A stretch of DNA of 64,000 bases from Bacteroidales bacterium (GTDB lineage: Bacteria > Bacteroidota > Bacteroidia > Bacteroidales > ML635J-15): NCBI GenBank assembly GCA_017651185.1, contig JAGCDJ010000037.1, positions 157,859-221,858 on the forward strand, read 5' to 3'. A program made the translations under genes and the position numbers. This document shows positions 16,470-24,107 of this stretch, in pieces. Positions within the stretch are counted from its first letter, which is position 1. Each line of letters starts with the position of its first letter. Below the pieces are notes generated by a model. That model ran no database searches. It was not told the DNA's origin and saw only the letters and a list, made by a program, of their open reading frames with translations.

Positions 16470-16574
16470 CGGTTTGGTTCGCCAAGCCGTATATATTGAA
16501 AAACGAAGCGTTATGCTCGTCTTGCTGCTAGAAACGTGAGATTATATTGGGTATCAGTGCCACGCTTCTTTTTT
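16470..16574 (+). ncRNA. Candidate structured small RNA (~105 nt)
   Basis: Immediately after a consensus promoter comes an eight-pair hairpin closed by a UUCG loop (CGGTTTGG, TTCG, CCAAGCCG; 16470-16489). About 15 bases later GAAGCGT (16505-16511) pairs with ACGCTTC (16562-16568), which is followed by TTTTTT, a terminator-like end. The enclosed 50 bases have no strong open frame. It does not match SRP RNA, tmRNA or RNase P motifs that I know. It could alternatively be an attenuating leader for the gene starting at 16624. Confidence 0.55.
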
Positions 16575-16623
16575 GTGTTGAATTGCCTATGAGGTGCTGA
16601 TTGGCAGAGAAAATTATAAAATT

Positions 16624-17577
16624 ATGGATAAAGGTAAAGAAGAATTGTCTGCTTATTATATGGCTGCAAAGGGAATGGCTGATCTACTTGATGGTATAAC
16701 TAAAAAAGATAATAAAATTACACCTCTAATAGATAAATTGGGTAAGGATTTGGGTCTAGAGGATTATCAAAAGGATATATTTAAACAACAAGAACAAAAG
16801 TTATTAGATAAATTTTTGAAATACGATGATTTAGAATATAGAGACCGTAAATTTATTATGCCAATTGAAGATATTCGTAATTTTCTACCTCTGCAAAACG
16901 AAATAAATGTCTTTGAAATATCGCATCTGCCTAAAAACATAAAGTTTCCAATTGGACATCCTGTGGCTGGGGAATTATATATAGGTCATCCTTATAGACG
17001 AGAACTCTATATTCCTTACGAAACACACGAGGAAGCCTTTTTTGTTGATAAAGTACACGAATTATGCTATTTATTGCAATGCTTGGGTGCTACTGAAATT
17101 ACAATAGAGTCTTTGAACGGAAGATCTGTTAATGAATTATACAACGATAGTCTTTCGGTAAGTGGAGGAGTTGGTATAAAGGCTTTTTCTGGTAGCAGTT
17201 CTTACGAAAGCAATAACAGCAGATACAGAGGCGAAACAAGCGACACGAGGCGCGCTATGCATCTGGAATTTGATCCTATGCATAAACCGTATGTTCCCAA
17301 AGGTCTTGTATGGTATCCCGAATCAACAGAATGGCAGTCACTTGTCCAGAATCGTATTGACGGCAATATGCTCAAATATGTCGAGAGCATATCTACAAAA
17401 CAAACTCGCATTGTAAGTTCAGCAGAGCAAGAAAAAATAAAGGCTTCAGCAAGAATATTGTGGGCAAGAGCAAATGTTGCTGTAGAAAAAAATATAAAGA
17501 ATAATTTTAAGGAATTTGTTGATACAGAATGGAAAGTAAGTGTAATATTTCGCTCAAAAAAAGAAATGGATAGATAA
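16624..17577 (+). CDS. Hypothetical protein
   Basis: The product is 317 residues from the ATG at 16624; the in-frame GTG at 16594 lies too close to the terminator-like T run. There is no signal peptide and no clear membrane helix. Residues 15-75 are helical; a Ser/Gly-rich stretch (SGGVGIKAFSGSSSYESNN, about 180-198) precedes SDTRRAMHLEFDPMHKPYVP and a helical end. Not recognised. It is AT-richer than the pepO region and may be acquired. Confidence 0.6.
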   Translation: MDKGKEELSAYYMAAKGMADLLDGITKKDNKITPLIDKLGKDLGLEDYQKDIFKQQEQKLLDKFLKYDDLEYRDRKFIMPIEDIRNFLPLQNEINVFEISHLPKNIKFPIGHPVAGELYIGHPYRRELYIPYETHEEAFFVDKVHELCYLLQCLGATEITIESLNGRSVNELYNDSLSVSGGVGIKAFSGSSSYESNNSRYRGETSDTRRAMHLEFDPMHKPYVPKGLVWYPESTEWQSLVQNRIDGNMLKYVESISTKQTRIVSSAEQEKIKASARILWARANVAVEKNIKNNFKEFVDTEWKVSVIFRSKKEMDR

Positions 17578-17729
17578 TCTTCCTGATTAGTGGTAGGAAT
17601 GTTTGGGCAAAGCGTTTCTTCCATATATTTAAGAATAACGACTGTTAATGGGAATTGGCAGTGAATGTCGTGTCGGATTTACTGCCTTTGGGCAGAGAAC
17701 TAAAGATTTCAAATCCAGATAAAAAATTA

Positions 17730-17815
17730 TAGTCCCACACCAAAATTTATTTTGCCATTTTATAGTCTCACACCTAAATTTATTTTGCTGTTTTGTAGTC
17801 TGACACCGAAATTTA
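17730..17815. repeat. 33-base-period direct repeat, left copy
   Basis: Two full units and a partial third, each tagtcycacaccnaaattta followed by ttttgcyrttttr. The same array in the same orientation lies at 19219-19295, on the other side of the ATPase gene. Confidence 0.88.
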
Positions 17816-17827
17816 AAGAGGTGCAAA

Positions 17828-19165
17828 TTACAGAAATGGAGTGAAATATACTGGCAGATAGGTGCTTGTACCATCCTTTTGAAAGTCTTTGGTGTATATG
17901 AGTAGCCGTTCCTTTACGCGCGACGAAAATTTTTCGCAGAAAGCATCAAGCGACTTGTGCGACTTGTAGCCGGAAGACTTCACTTCGATAGGACATATTT
18001 TGTTGCCTTTGGATAGTAGGAAATCTATTTCGTAGGAGTGGTTCTCGTCTTTTGGGAATGTATAGTAAAACAACTGGTACCCCGAAGCCCGAAGCATTTG
18101 CGCCACAAGGTTTTCGTATATGTATCCCAGGTTGGCTGAGAGTTTGTCGCTCAAAAGTTTGTCGTAGATGTTGTTTTCCGTATATCCTTTGTCCCAGAAT
18201 GCCAGTGTAACGAACAGCCCAGTGTCACCAATATACATTTTGTAGCGGCTTATGTCCGCATTAAGCGACATTCCCACGTTGGGATCGTTCGCGTGATAGG
18301 ATATGTTTATCGTTTTGCTGTCTTCTAGGTTGAGGATCAGTTCGCTGATTTTGTCGGATGGAATGTTGCCGATTACTGGTGTCGGTTGAAACCTTGAAAT
18401 TCCCGCGCTCAGTTGGGCTGGAATTGCCATAAATAGTTTCGATATTTTACCAGTAGGGTCAATTTTTAGCAAATCTTCCTTGTATAGTTGCAGAATTTGG
18501 CGTTTTACCTTGTCAACTTCTTCCAGATTCTTTTTTTCGAGGTAGGCGTTTATGGCCTGAGGCATTCCACCGACAAGCATATACAAGCGCAAATCTTTCA
18601 TTTTTAATCTGTTAAGGCTGTCGCCAAGAGGTTTCTTCCTTTCGTACATTTGCTTTAATAGAGGAATGGAATTTTCATCACCTATTGCAGCGCAGAATTC
18701 TTCGTAATCCATTGGAAACATCTCAATGCGGTATTCTTCGCTTGGAATGCTGATGTTGGCGGTGTTTTTACGTATGCTAATCAGCGAACCTGTCTCTATG
18801 TAATCGTAGCGACCGTCTTTTACAAGGTACTTTATGGCTTGCCGTGCTTTGGGACATTGCTGGATTTCATCAAAAATTATAACTGATTTTCTGTTGTATA
18901 GTTTTTTCTTGTAGGCATTCTGGAGAAATAGAAAGATGTAATTCAAGTCCATAAGGTTGGAAAACAAATCTTTTATCTCTTCTGACGTTTCGTTGAAGTC
19001 GATGAGTATATATGAGCGGTATTCATTTTGCGCAAACGTCTCAACTACAGTGGATTTCCCTATGCGTCGAGCGCCTTCTATAAGCAATGCAGTTTGCCCA
19101 TTTGATTCTTGTTTCCACTGCAACATTTTATCATATACTTTCCGCTTGAATACTATATTTGCCAT
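17828..19165 (-). CDS. AAA-type ATPase with DUF4143 domain
   Basis: The product is about 445 residues from MANIVFKRKVYDKM. The Walker A GARRIGKS lies at residues 31-38, and Walker B SVIIFDEIQQCP near 100. Residues about 190-380 are the DUF4143 region, ending in a PD-(D/E)XK-like segment: EIDFLLSKGNKICPIEVKSS has the D, E, K spacing of that nuclease fold. These proteins are frequent in Bacteroidota and archaea, often in several copies, and their role is not settled. An upstream in-frame ATG at 19219 falls inside the flanking repeat and is not preferred. Direct repeats bracket the gene on both sides. Confidence 0.88.
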   Translation of the reverse strand: MANIVFKRKVYDKMLQWKQESNGQTALLIEGARRIGKSTVVETFAQNEYRSYILIDFNETSEEIKDLFSNLMDLNYIFLFLQNAYKKKLYNRKSVIIFDEIQQCPKARQAIKYLVKDGRYDYIETGSLISIRKNTANISIPSEEYRIEMFPMDYEEFCAAIGDENSIPLLKQMYERKKPLGDSLNRLKMKDLRLYMLVGGMPQAINAYLEKKNLEEVDKVKRQILQLYKEDLLKIDPTGKISKLFMAIPAQLSAGISRFQPTPVIGNIPSDKISELILNLEDSKTINISYHANDPNVGMSLNADISRYKMYIGDTGLFVTLAFWDKGYTENNIYDKLLSDKLSANLGYIYENLVAQMLRASGYQLFYYTFPKDENHSYEIDFLLSKGNKICPIEVKSSGYKSHKSLDAFCEKFSSRVKERLLIYTKDFQKDGTSTYLPVYFTPFL

Positions 19166-19218
19166 TTTGCTTATTTTCAGTATGTTTGATGTCGCAAAGA
19201 TAATAAATTTTCTTCTCA

Positions 19219-19295
19219 TACCAAAATTTATTTTGCCATTTTATAGTCTCACACCGAAATTTATTTTGCTGTTTTATAGTCCCACACCAAAATTT
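19219..19295. repeat. 33-base-period direct repeat, right copy
   Basis: A partial unit, a full unit and a partial unit, differing from the left array at only a few bases. No inverted ends or transposase accompany it. Confidence 0.88.
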
Positions 19296-19392
19296 GAATG
19301 TGTTTGTATAGTTAAGTTTATGGAAATCAGACCTTTTTTGCGAATTGTGATTTTATCGTTGGGATAAGTAGGTTGTTTATTACAGTTTTTTG

Positions 19393-19401
19393 TAATTTTG
19401 C
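19393..19401 (+). promoter_or_regulatory. Promoter -7 element for sugar transferase
   Basis: TAATTTTGC, with TTG at 19373-19375 (17-base spacing), 16 bases before the ATG. Confidence 0.6.
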
Positions 19402-19417
19402 ATTATAATTATTAGGT

Positions 19418-20005
19418 ATGAAGCGTGTATTTGATATTTTTTGTTCGTTTTTCGGTTTGCTGCTGCTGTTGCCGCTTTTGTTGATAGTCGCATTGCTAGT
19501 TGTAACGACTTCGCGAGGTGGCGTATTCTACAGGCAGGTAAGGGTAGGGAAGGACTTTCGCAACTTTAAGATACTGAAGTTCCGTTCTATGCGTCCCGAT
19601 TCCGACAAGAAGGGCTTGCTTACTGTTGGTTCAAGGGATAATCGTGTGACTAAGGTTGGCTATTTCATCCGCAAGTACAAGATAGACGAGTTGCCGCAAC
19701 TGATAAATGTGCTTGTTGGCGATATGAGCTTTGTCGGACCGCGTCCCGAGGTGCCAAAATATGTGGAGATGTACAACGAGGAACAGCGCAAGGTTTTGTC
19801 GGTTCGACCGGGCATTACCGATTATGCTTCGATAGAATATCGCAACGAAAACGACATTCTGGCAAAGTCTAACAATCCAGAACAGACATATATCGATGAG
19901 GTTATGCCTGCAAAGTTGAAACTTAACTTGCAGTATATCAGTGAAATGTCGTTAAAGACAGACCTTAAGATAATTTTTGGAACAATTTTTAAAATTTTTG
20001 ATTGA
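19418..20005 (+). CDS. Bacterial sugar-phosphate transferase (PglC/WcaJ-type, short form)
   Basis: The product is 195 residues. It transfers a sugar-1-phosphate from a nucleotide sugar to undecaprenyl phosphate, starting capsule, exopolysaccharide or glycan synthesis. There is one N-terminal hydrophobic hairpin (residues 9-30), then the conserved FKILKFRSM, the catalytic Asp-Glu pair in KIDELPQL, and [11 protein letters not shown]. Its size is that of the small monotopic class rather than the long WcaJ class. No other polysaccharide genes adjoin it, so the pathway cannot be told. Confidence 0.93.
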   Translation: MKRVFDIFCSFFGLLLLLPLLLIVALLVVTTSRGGVFYRQVRVGKDFRNFKILKFRSMRPDSDKKGLLTVGSRDNRVTKVGYFIRKYKIDELPQLINVLVGDMSFVGPRPEVPKYVEMYNEEQRKVLSVRPGITDYASIEYRNENDILAKSNNPEQTYIDEVMPAKLKLNLQYISEMSLKTDLKIIFGTIFKIFD

Positions 20006-20032
20006 GTATTGAAAAAAATGTTGTACTTTTGC
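20002..20032 (+). promoter_or_regulatory. Consensus promoter of tRNA-Gln
   Basis: TTG (20002-20004), 19 bases, TACTTTTGC (20024-20032), ending ten bases before the tRNA. Confidence 0.85.
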
Positions 20033-20041
20033 GGTCGCAAT

Positions 20042-20112
20042 TGCCCAATGGTGTAATGGTAGCATCCCAGATTCTGGCTCTGATAGTTCGGGTTCGAGTC
20101 CTGATTGGGCAA
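20042..20112 (+). tRNA. tRNA-Gln (anticodon CTG)
   Basis: Acceptor TGCCCAA pairs with TTGGGCA, discriminator A. The anticodon arm is CCAGA, loop TTCTGGC, TCTGA; the anticodon CTG reads CAG. The outermost pair of that stem is C-A, a mismatch. The T arm is TCGGG, TTCGAGT, CCTGA. CCA is not encoded. A separate tRNA for CAA must lie elsewhere. Confidence 0.9.
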
Positions 20113-20120
20113 CAAAGAAA

Positions 20121-20145
20121 AAACCGCTATTAAGCGGTTTTTTTT
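20121..20145 (+). terminator. Intrinsic terminator after tRNA-Gln
   Basis: AAACCGCT (20121-20128), loop atta, AGCGGTTT (20133-20140), then TTTTT. On the other strand it may also stop the convergent hydrolase gene. Confidence 0.9.
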
Positions 20146-20168
20146 ATGTCTTGTGCTGAAGTTTAGTT

Positions 20169-21551
20169 TTACGGTAATGCGATAATCCATTCTGCAATCA
20201 CTCTCATAGCATCTTCGTTAAAAGTTTCCTCGTTTTTCCCATAGAAATTAGGACTTCCGAAAATGCATTTTTGGAAAAGGTGATTCAATCCTTTAAGTTC
20301 CATTGTCTTGTAATTGTGATTCTTGGCTTTTTTCATTGCTTTTTCGACGCCAGCAAGATTGTCCTTGCTGTAAACCTGCACATCTTTGTCGCCATTGAGA
20401 GCTAGCAGCGGAACCTTGACCTTGCATAGTTCGTCCTGAGGGTTGCTGTTTAGTGAATAATACATCCATGGTGAAAATAATATTTCAACGCTCTCCATAA
20501 TAGCATTTTCATCTGAAGAATCTTCGGATACAAGCGAATTCATTTTCTTTATTATCACACTGACTTTAGTCTTTTTCTCATCGATGCTTAACTTTTTGTT
20601 TTTGACAATCTTGTATGCATCAAGTGCATATTTTGAGTATTGCTTTGCGATTTCATCGCTTTGACCAGATGACTTCATTACATCGTAGTTCTGTCTAGCC
20701 ATGAGGTCTGACATTTCGATAGCAGGACCTGCCAGCATCACAACAAAATCGACATCGTTGTTCCTTGCTGCTACCATCGGTGCTATAATTCCGCCTTCGC
20801 TGTGACCGATGATGCCAATTTTCATGTTTTTCAGTCGCTTGTCGTTTCTAATGAACTTTACAACCGATTCGGCATCAAGCGAAAGGTCGTAGGTGGTGGC
20901 GTTTTCGACATCGCCAGTTGATTTGCCAAAACCTCTGTCGTCGTAGCGGATGACAGCAATTCCGTTGCGTGTTAGGTAGTCGGAGAGAACTAGGAATGGT
21001 TTGTGCCCGAGAATTTCCTCGTCGCGGTTCTGCAGTCCCGAACCCGAAACCAGTATTGCAATCTTGTCGCACTTGTAGTCGTATGGAGCGGTGAGGGTCC
21101 CAGACAATTTTACATTTGTCTCTGGGTTGAAAATTTCAATTTCTTCGACAATGTACGGGAAATCTTTTGGTTCTTGTTTCTTGGGCTTGGGTTTGTACGC
21201 ACCTCGTGCCATCTTCAGTGGAAAAGTATGTCCGCGCTGTGTGAAAGAGCAGTTCAGAGTGTCGCAGGTCGTATTTGGCTCGCCTTCGAGTTTTGCTCCC
21301 AAGTTGCTGATTTCTATGGTAAAACTATCTCCTGAAAATTCTGCCCTGTCGACCTTTATGCCGAATGCCGCCTGCTCTGGTGAGTCTATTGTGATGCTGT
21401 CGACTGTTAGCCCATTGATGTTCAGTACGATGGCAAGTGTCATTCCGTTGCCTACGTCAAGGTTGCCGTTCCAAGTACCAATTAAACATTGCGAAAAAAG
21501 CGATATGCTAGCGAAAATCGTCAGAAAAATTGTTGATATGAGTGATTTCAT
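20169..21551 (-). CDS. Exported alpha/beta-hydrolase (S9-like peptidase/esterase)
   Basis: The product is 460 residues. A signal peptide ends near SLFSQ. Residues 21-125 form a beta domain often found ahead of such hydrolases (GTWNGNLDVGNGMTLAIVLN). Residues about 135-460 are the hydrolase: VIRYDDRGFGKSTG, nucleophile serine in GHSEGG (near residue 250), probable acid in LNGDKDVQV and histidine in KGLNHLFQ. It probably acts in the periplasm on peptides or esters; the substrate is unknown. It is followed at a short distance upstream by another exported protein gene on the same strand. Confidence 0.85.
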   Translation of the reverse strand: MKSLISTIFLTIFASISLFSQCLIGTWNGNLDVGNGMTLAIVLNINGLTVDSITIDSPEQAAFGIKVDRAEFSGDSFTIEISNLGAKLEGEPNTTCDTLNCSFTQRGHTFPLKMARGAYKPKPKKQEPKDFPYIVEEIEIFNPETNVKLSGTLTAPYDYKCDKIAILVSGSGLQNRDEEILGHKPFLVLSDYLTRNGIAVIRYDDRGFGKSTGDVENATTYDLSLDAESVVKFIRNDKRLKNMKIGIIGHSEGGIIAPMVAARNNDVDFVVMLAGPAIEMSDLMARQNYDVMKSSGQSDEIAKQYSKYALDAYKIVKNKKLSIDEKKTKVSVIIKKMNSLVSEDSSDENAIMESVEILFSPWMYYSLNSNPQDELCKVKVPLLALNGDKDVQVYSKDNLAGVEKAMKKAKNHNYKTMELKGLNHLFQKCIFGSPNFYGKNEETFNEDAMRVIAEWIIALP

Positions 21552-21563
21552 GTTAGGTCTTTT

Positions 21564-22205
21564 TTAAGGACGCACTATATATGTTATGTTTCCTGTGTTT
21601 TTTAATGCGAGTGAAGTTACAGCGCCTACAGCCATTCCTCCCAAAGTGCCTATTATGGTGTTAATCATAATTTTTCTTCTTCCACAGGTTTGATAACCGT
21701 AAACAAAGTATTCATTGTCGCGGTATTCGGGATGCCTTTTTATAATTCCCCTTTTTGTAGGTCTGGTAAATGAAATGCCAGTAGCGTATACAATAGGAAC
21801 GGCCATGCTTATCATAGGTCTGTTTTCGTATGCACCGATGTAAAGTACCGAACCAGCGCCTACGACAAATCCTGCCGCGCATGCCCACCATGCCTTGAAT
21901 TCGCTTTTGGCAATCTGCTTGCCCAGAACATTGTTTCGCATATCCTCGATGGAAAATTCACCTTCTTGCGTTGGAATGTATATTATGCTGTCGCCAACCG
22001 ACCAGATTTCATTGAGGTCGATGAATTTGCTTTTGAGTTTTCCATTCTTCTTCTCGATTTTTATTTGCATTGAACTTCCGTTGTCGTTGAAGAAGGTGTA
22101 TTCTTTGGCGTTGTACTGAGTGCCGTCGAGCAGCGACAGTTTTGTCTGTGCAAACACTATCGTGCAGGTAAGTAGCAGTACTATAGAAAATATTATGTGT
22201 TTCAT
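21564..22205 (-). CDS. Exported protein with glycine-rich membrane segments
   Basis: The product is 213 residues from MKHIIFSIVLLLTCTIVFAQ, a signal peptide; the ATG at 22205 is chosen over one 36 bases upstream. Residues 20-85 look like a small beta domain (SLLDGTQYNAKEYTFFNDNG) and are followed by two Gly/Ala-rich hydrophobic stretches (GFVVGAGSVLYIGAY, then IIGTLGGMAVGAVTSLAL). Not recognised. A TATTTTTGC element lies upstream on the minus strand near 22235. It ends 13 bases before the hydrolase gene, so the two probably share a transcript. Confidence 0.65.
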   Translation of the reverse strand: MKHIIFSIVLLLTCTIVFAQTKLSLLDGTQYNAKEYTFFNDNGSSMQIKIEKKNGKLKSKFIDLNEIWSVGDSIIYIPTQEGEFSIEDMRNNVLGKQIAKSEFKAWWACAAGFVVGAGSVLYIGAYENRPMISMAVPIVYATGISFTRPTKRGIIKRHPEYRDNEYFVYGYQTCGRRKIMINTIIGTLGGMAVGAVTSLALKNTGNITYIVRP

Positions 22206-22282
22206 TTGTTGTCGTATTTTGTATACGATGCAAAAATACACAAGTTTTGAATTTGCAGTAAATAAAATGGTAAAAAAAATGC

Positions 22283-22291
22283 TAATTTTGC
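22283..22291 (+). promoter_or_regulatory. Promoter -7 element for barrel protein
   Basis: TAATTTTGC, 17 bases before the ATG at 22308, implying a very short leader. Confidence 0.5.
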
Positions 22292-22307
22292 AATCAATTT
22301 TTTTCTG

Positions 22308-23318
22308 ATGAGATGGTTCTTAGAATATTCGCTTTTTATGTTGCTGATGTTGTGGGTGGCAACTCCCATGTCTGCGCAACTTGAGGGTGGTCCCGATTCG
22401 GCAAGATATAAGGTTGTCCCCGAAATAATGTTGTTCTCCAATTTCCATCAGGGAATCGGTGGCGATACCCACGAACCTAACTTCGAGATTAAGCGTGCGA
22501 CTTTGGGTTGCCAGTTCCATGTGCCTAAAGGTTTTTCTTCAATAATCCGTCTCGATGTAAGTCCTAACCAGCCGCTCGGTCAAAACTACAACACTGTGAA
22601 TGTCTATTTGCGGGCAATGTACATTTCGTGGAAGAAGGGCAAGTTCTTGCTGAATACAGGGCTTGTTGACAATATGCAGCACATGACACAGCAGAAATTC
22701 TGGGGAGCGCGCTATATTTTCAAGTCGTTCCTAGACGAGTATCGTTTTATTCCTGCTATCGATCTCGGTTTTAATGGCAGATATGATTTTCTCGACAATT
22801 TGTCGCTCGAATTTGGCATGATGACTGGTACAATCAAGGACGACAGTGTATCTTATGGAAAATATTACTATTCGTTATCGCTAAACTATAAGCCGGTAAA
22901 GGAGTTGCAGTTAAAGTTGCACTCTACATATTCATTCCAGAATGACGACTTGTATACTGCCGGCGCATTTGTAGGGTGGAATATAATTCCGCATTTGCGT
23001 TTCGGTGCCGAGTACAATGCCAAGTTTTCTCCTCGAAATATAATGCAGCAGGGCGCAAGTGCCTATATGATATATGGTTTCCTCAAGGATAAACTGAATC
23101 TTTTTGCGCGATACGATTATCTTACATCTTCGTGTGCACAGGGGTTTGTGCCATCGTGGACGGTTGTGGAGGACGGAATGGCTCTTGTGGTCGGTTGCGA
23201 CTGGAAAGTGGTTGAATATGTCCGGCTTTCGCTGAATTATCAGGGTTGGTTGCCTAGGTTGAATACCAATATTACAAAGTCGTATGTGTTTTTAAATGTT
23301 GAGTTTAGGGTTAACTGA
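22308..23318 (+). CDS. Predicted outer-membrane beta-barrel (porin-like)
   Basis: The product is 336 residues. A signal peptide ends VATPMSAQ. The rest alternates short strands and turns throughout (LNTGLVDNMQHMTQQKFWGA, YYYSLSLNYKPVKELQLKLH) and ends in an aromatic-hydrophobic strand, FLNVEFRVN. The pattern resembles phosphate-selective porin O/P proteins of Bacteroidota. The channel specificity cannot be told. Its stop codon is one base before the ttcA-like start, so the two are co-transcribed. Confidence 0.7.
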   Translation: MRWFLEYSLFMLLMLWVATPMSAQLEGGPDSARYKVVPEIMLFSNFHQGIGGDTHEPNFEIKRATLGCQFHVPKGFSSIIRLDVSPNQPLGQNYNTVNVYLRAMYISWKKGKFLLNTGLVDNMQHMTQQKFWGARYIFKSFLDEYRFIPAIDLGFNGRYDFLDNLSLEFGMMTGTIKDDSVSYGKYYYSLSLNYKPVKELQLKLHSTYSFQNDDLYTAGAFVGWNIIPHLRFGAEYNAKFSPRNIMQQGASAYMIYGFLKDKLNLFARYDYLTSSCAQGFVPSWTVVEDGMALVVGCDWKVVEYVRLSLNYQGWLPRLNTNITKSYVFLNVEFRVN

Positions 23319-23319
23319 C

Positions 23320-24102
23320 ATGTCGGAAATTTCGGAAAAGAGAAAGGTAAAGAACGTTTATTCCAAGGTGGGACAGGCGGTTAACAAGTACGCACTTGTC
23401 GCCGATGGTGACAGAATAATGGTAGGTGTAAGTGGAGGCAAGGATTCCATGTCGTTGCTGTCTGTTTTGTCTGCCCGTCGTCGGTTCGGAAAGGAAAAAT
23501 ACGAGGTTGTGGCAGTACATATTGACGTTGAAAATGTTCCGTATTCTGCCGACTGCGACTTTATCTCTGACTTTTGCCGTAAAAACGATGTGGAGTTTGT
23601 CCATGAAGTAATAAACGTTGACTTTGAAAAAGATCCGAACAAGTCGAAATGCTTTGTGTGTTCGTGGCATCGTCGCAAACGACTTTTTGAACTCACGCAG
23701 GAATACAACTGCAACAAATTAGCTCTCGGTCATCACCTTGACGATGCTGTAGAAACCTTACTGATAAACATGTGCTATCACAATAGTATCAGTTCAATGC
23801 CGGCAAAGTTGTCAATGTTTGATGGCCGGTTGATGTTGATTAGACCTCTGATTCTGTTGACAAACAGTGAAATACGGCAGTTTTCAAATATTATGGGATT
23901 CCCGACCGAAAGGGCAAAGTGTCCTTTCGAGGACAAGACCAAGCGCTATCAGGCGGGTGAGATTATTGCTGATATTGAGAAACGATTCCCCGATGCGCGT
24001 CACAATATTTTCAAGTCGATGCAAAAGATTTTTGCAGAATATTTGCCTGTTGAAGAAGGTGTGAATCCTATAGTTGACGGATTAAATGTGAAAAACAGGT
24101 AG
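23320..24102 (+). CDS. ttcA: TtcA-family PP-loop tRNA thiolation protein
   Basis: The product is 260 residues. TtcA adds sulfur to cytidine 32 of tRNA using ATP and an iron-sulfur cluster. The PP-loop SGGKDS lies at residues 38-43. CFVCSWHRRKR supplies the CxxC pair, and ERAKCPFED the third cysteine. GHHLDDAVETLL is the family's second signature. The ATG at 23320 is chosen because the preceding gene stops at 23318. It could be a TtcA paralogue with another target. It converges with porU with only five bases between them. Confidence 0.86.
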   Translation: MSEISEKRKVKNVYSKVGQAVNKYALVADGDRIMVGVSGGKDSMSLLSVLSARRRFGKEKYEVVAVHIDVENVPYSADCDFISDFCRKNDVEFVHEVINVDFEKDPNKSKCFVCSWHRRKRLFELTQEYNCNKLALGHHLDDAVETLLINMCYHNSISSMPAKLSMFDGRLMLIRPLILLTNSEIRQFSNIMGFPTERAKCPFEDKTKRYQAGEIIADIEKRFPDARHNIFKSMQKIFAEYLPVEEGVNPIVDGLNVKNR

Positions 24103-24107
24103 ATTTT

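Noticed and set aside
16470-16574. The candidate RNA as SRP RNA, 6S RNA or a known riboswitch
   Set aside because: No GGAA-capped SRP loop, too short for 6S RNA, and no aptamer core I recognise.
17730-19295. The ATPase locus as an insertion sequence
   Set aside because: The flanking copies are direct, not inverted, and the protein has an ATPase and DUF4143 layout, not a transposase.
20042-20160. tRNA-Gln as an integration site
   Set aside because: No second copy of the tRNA 3' end and no integrase were found in the window.
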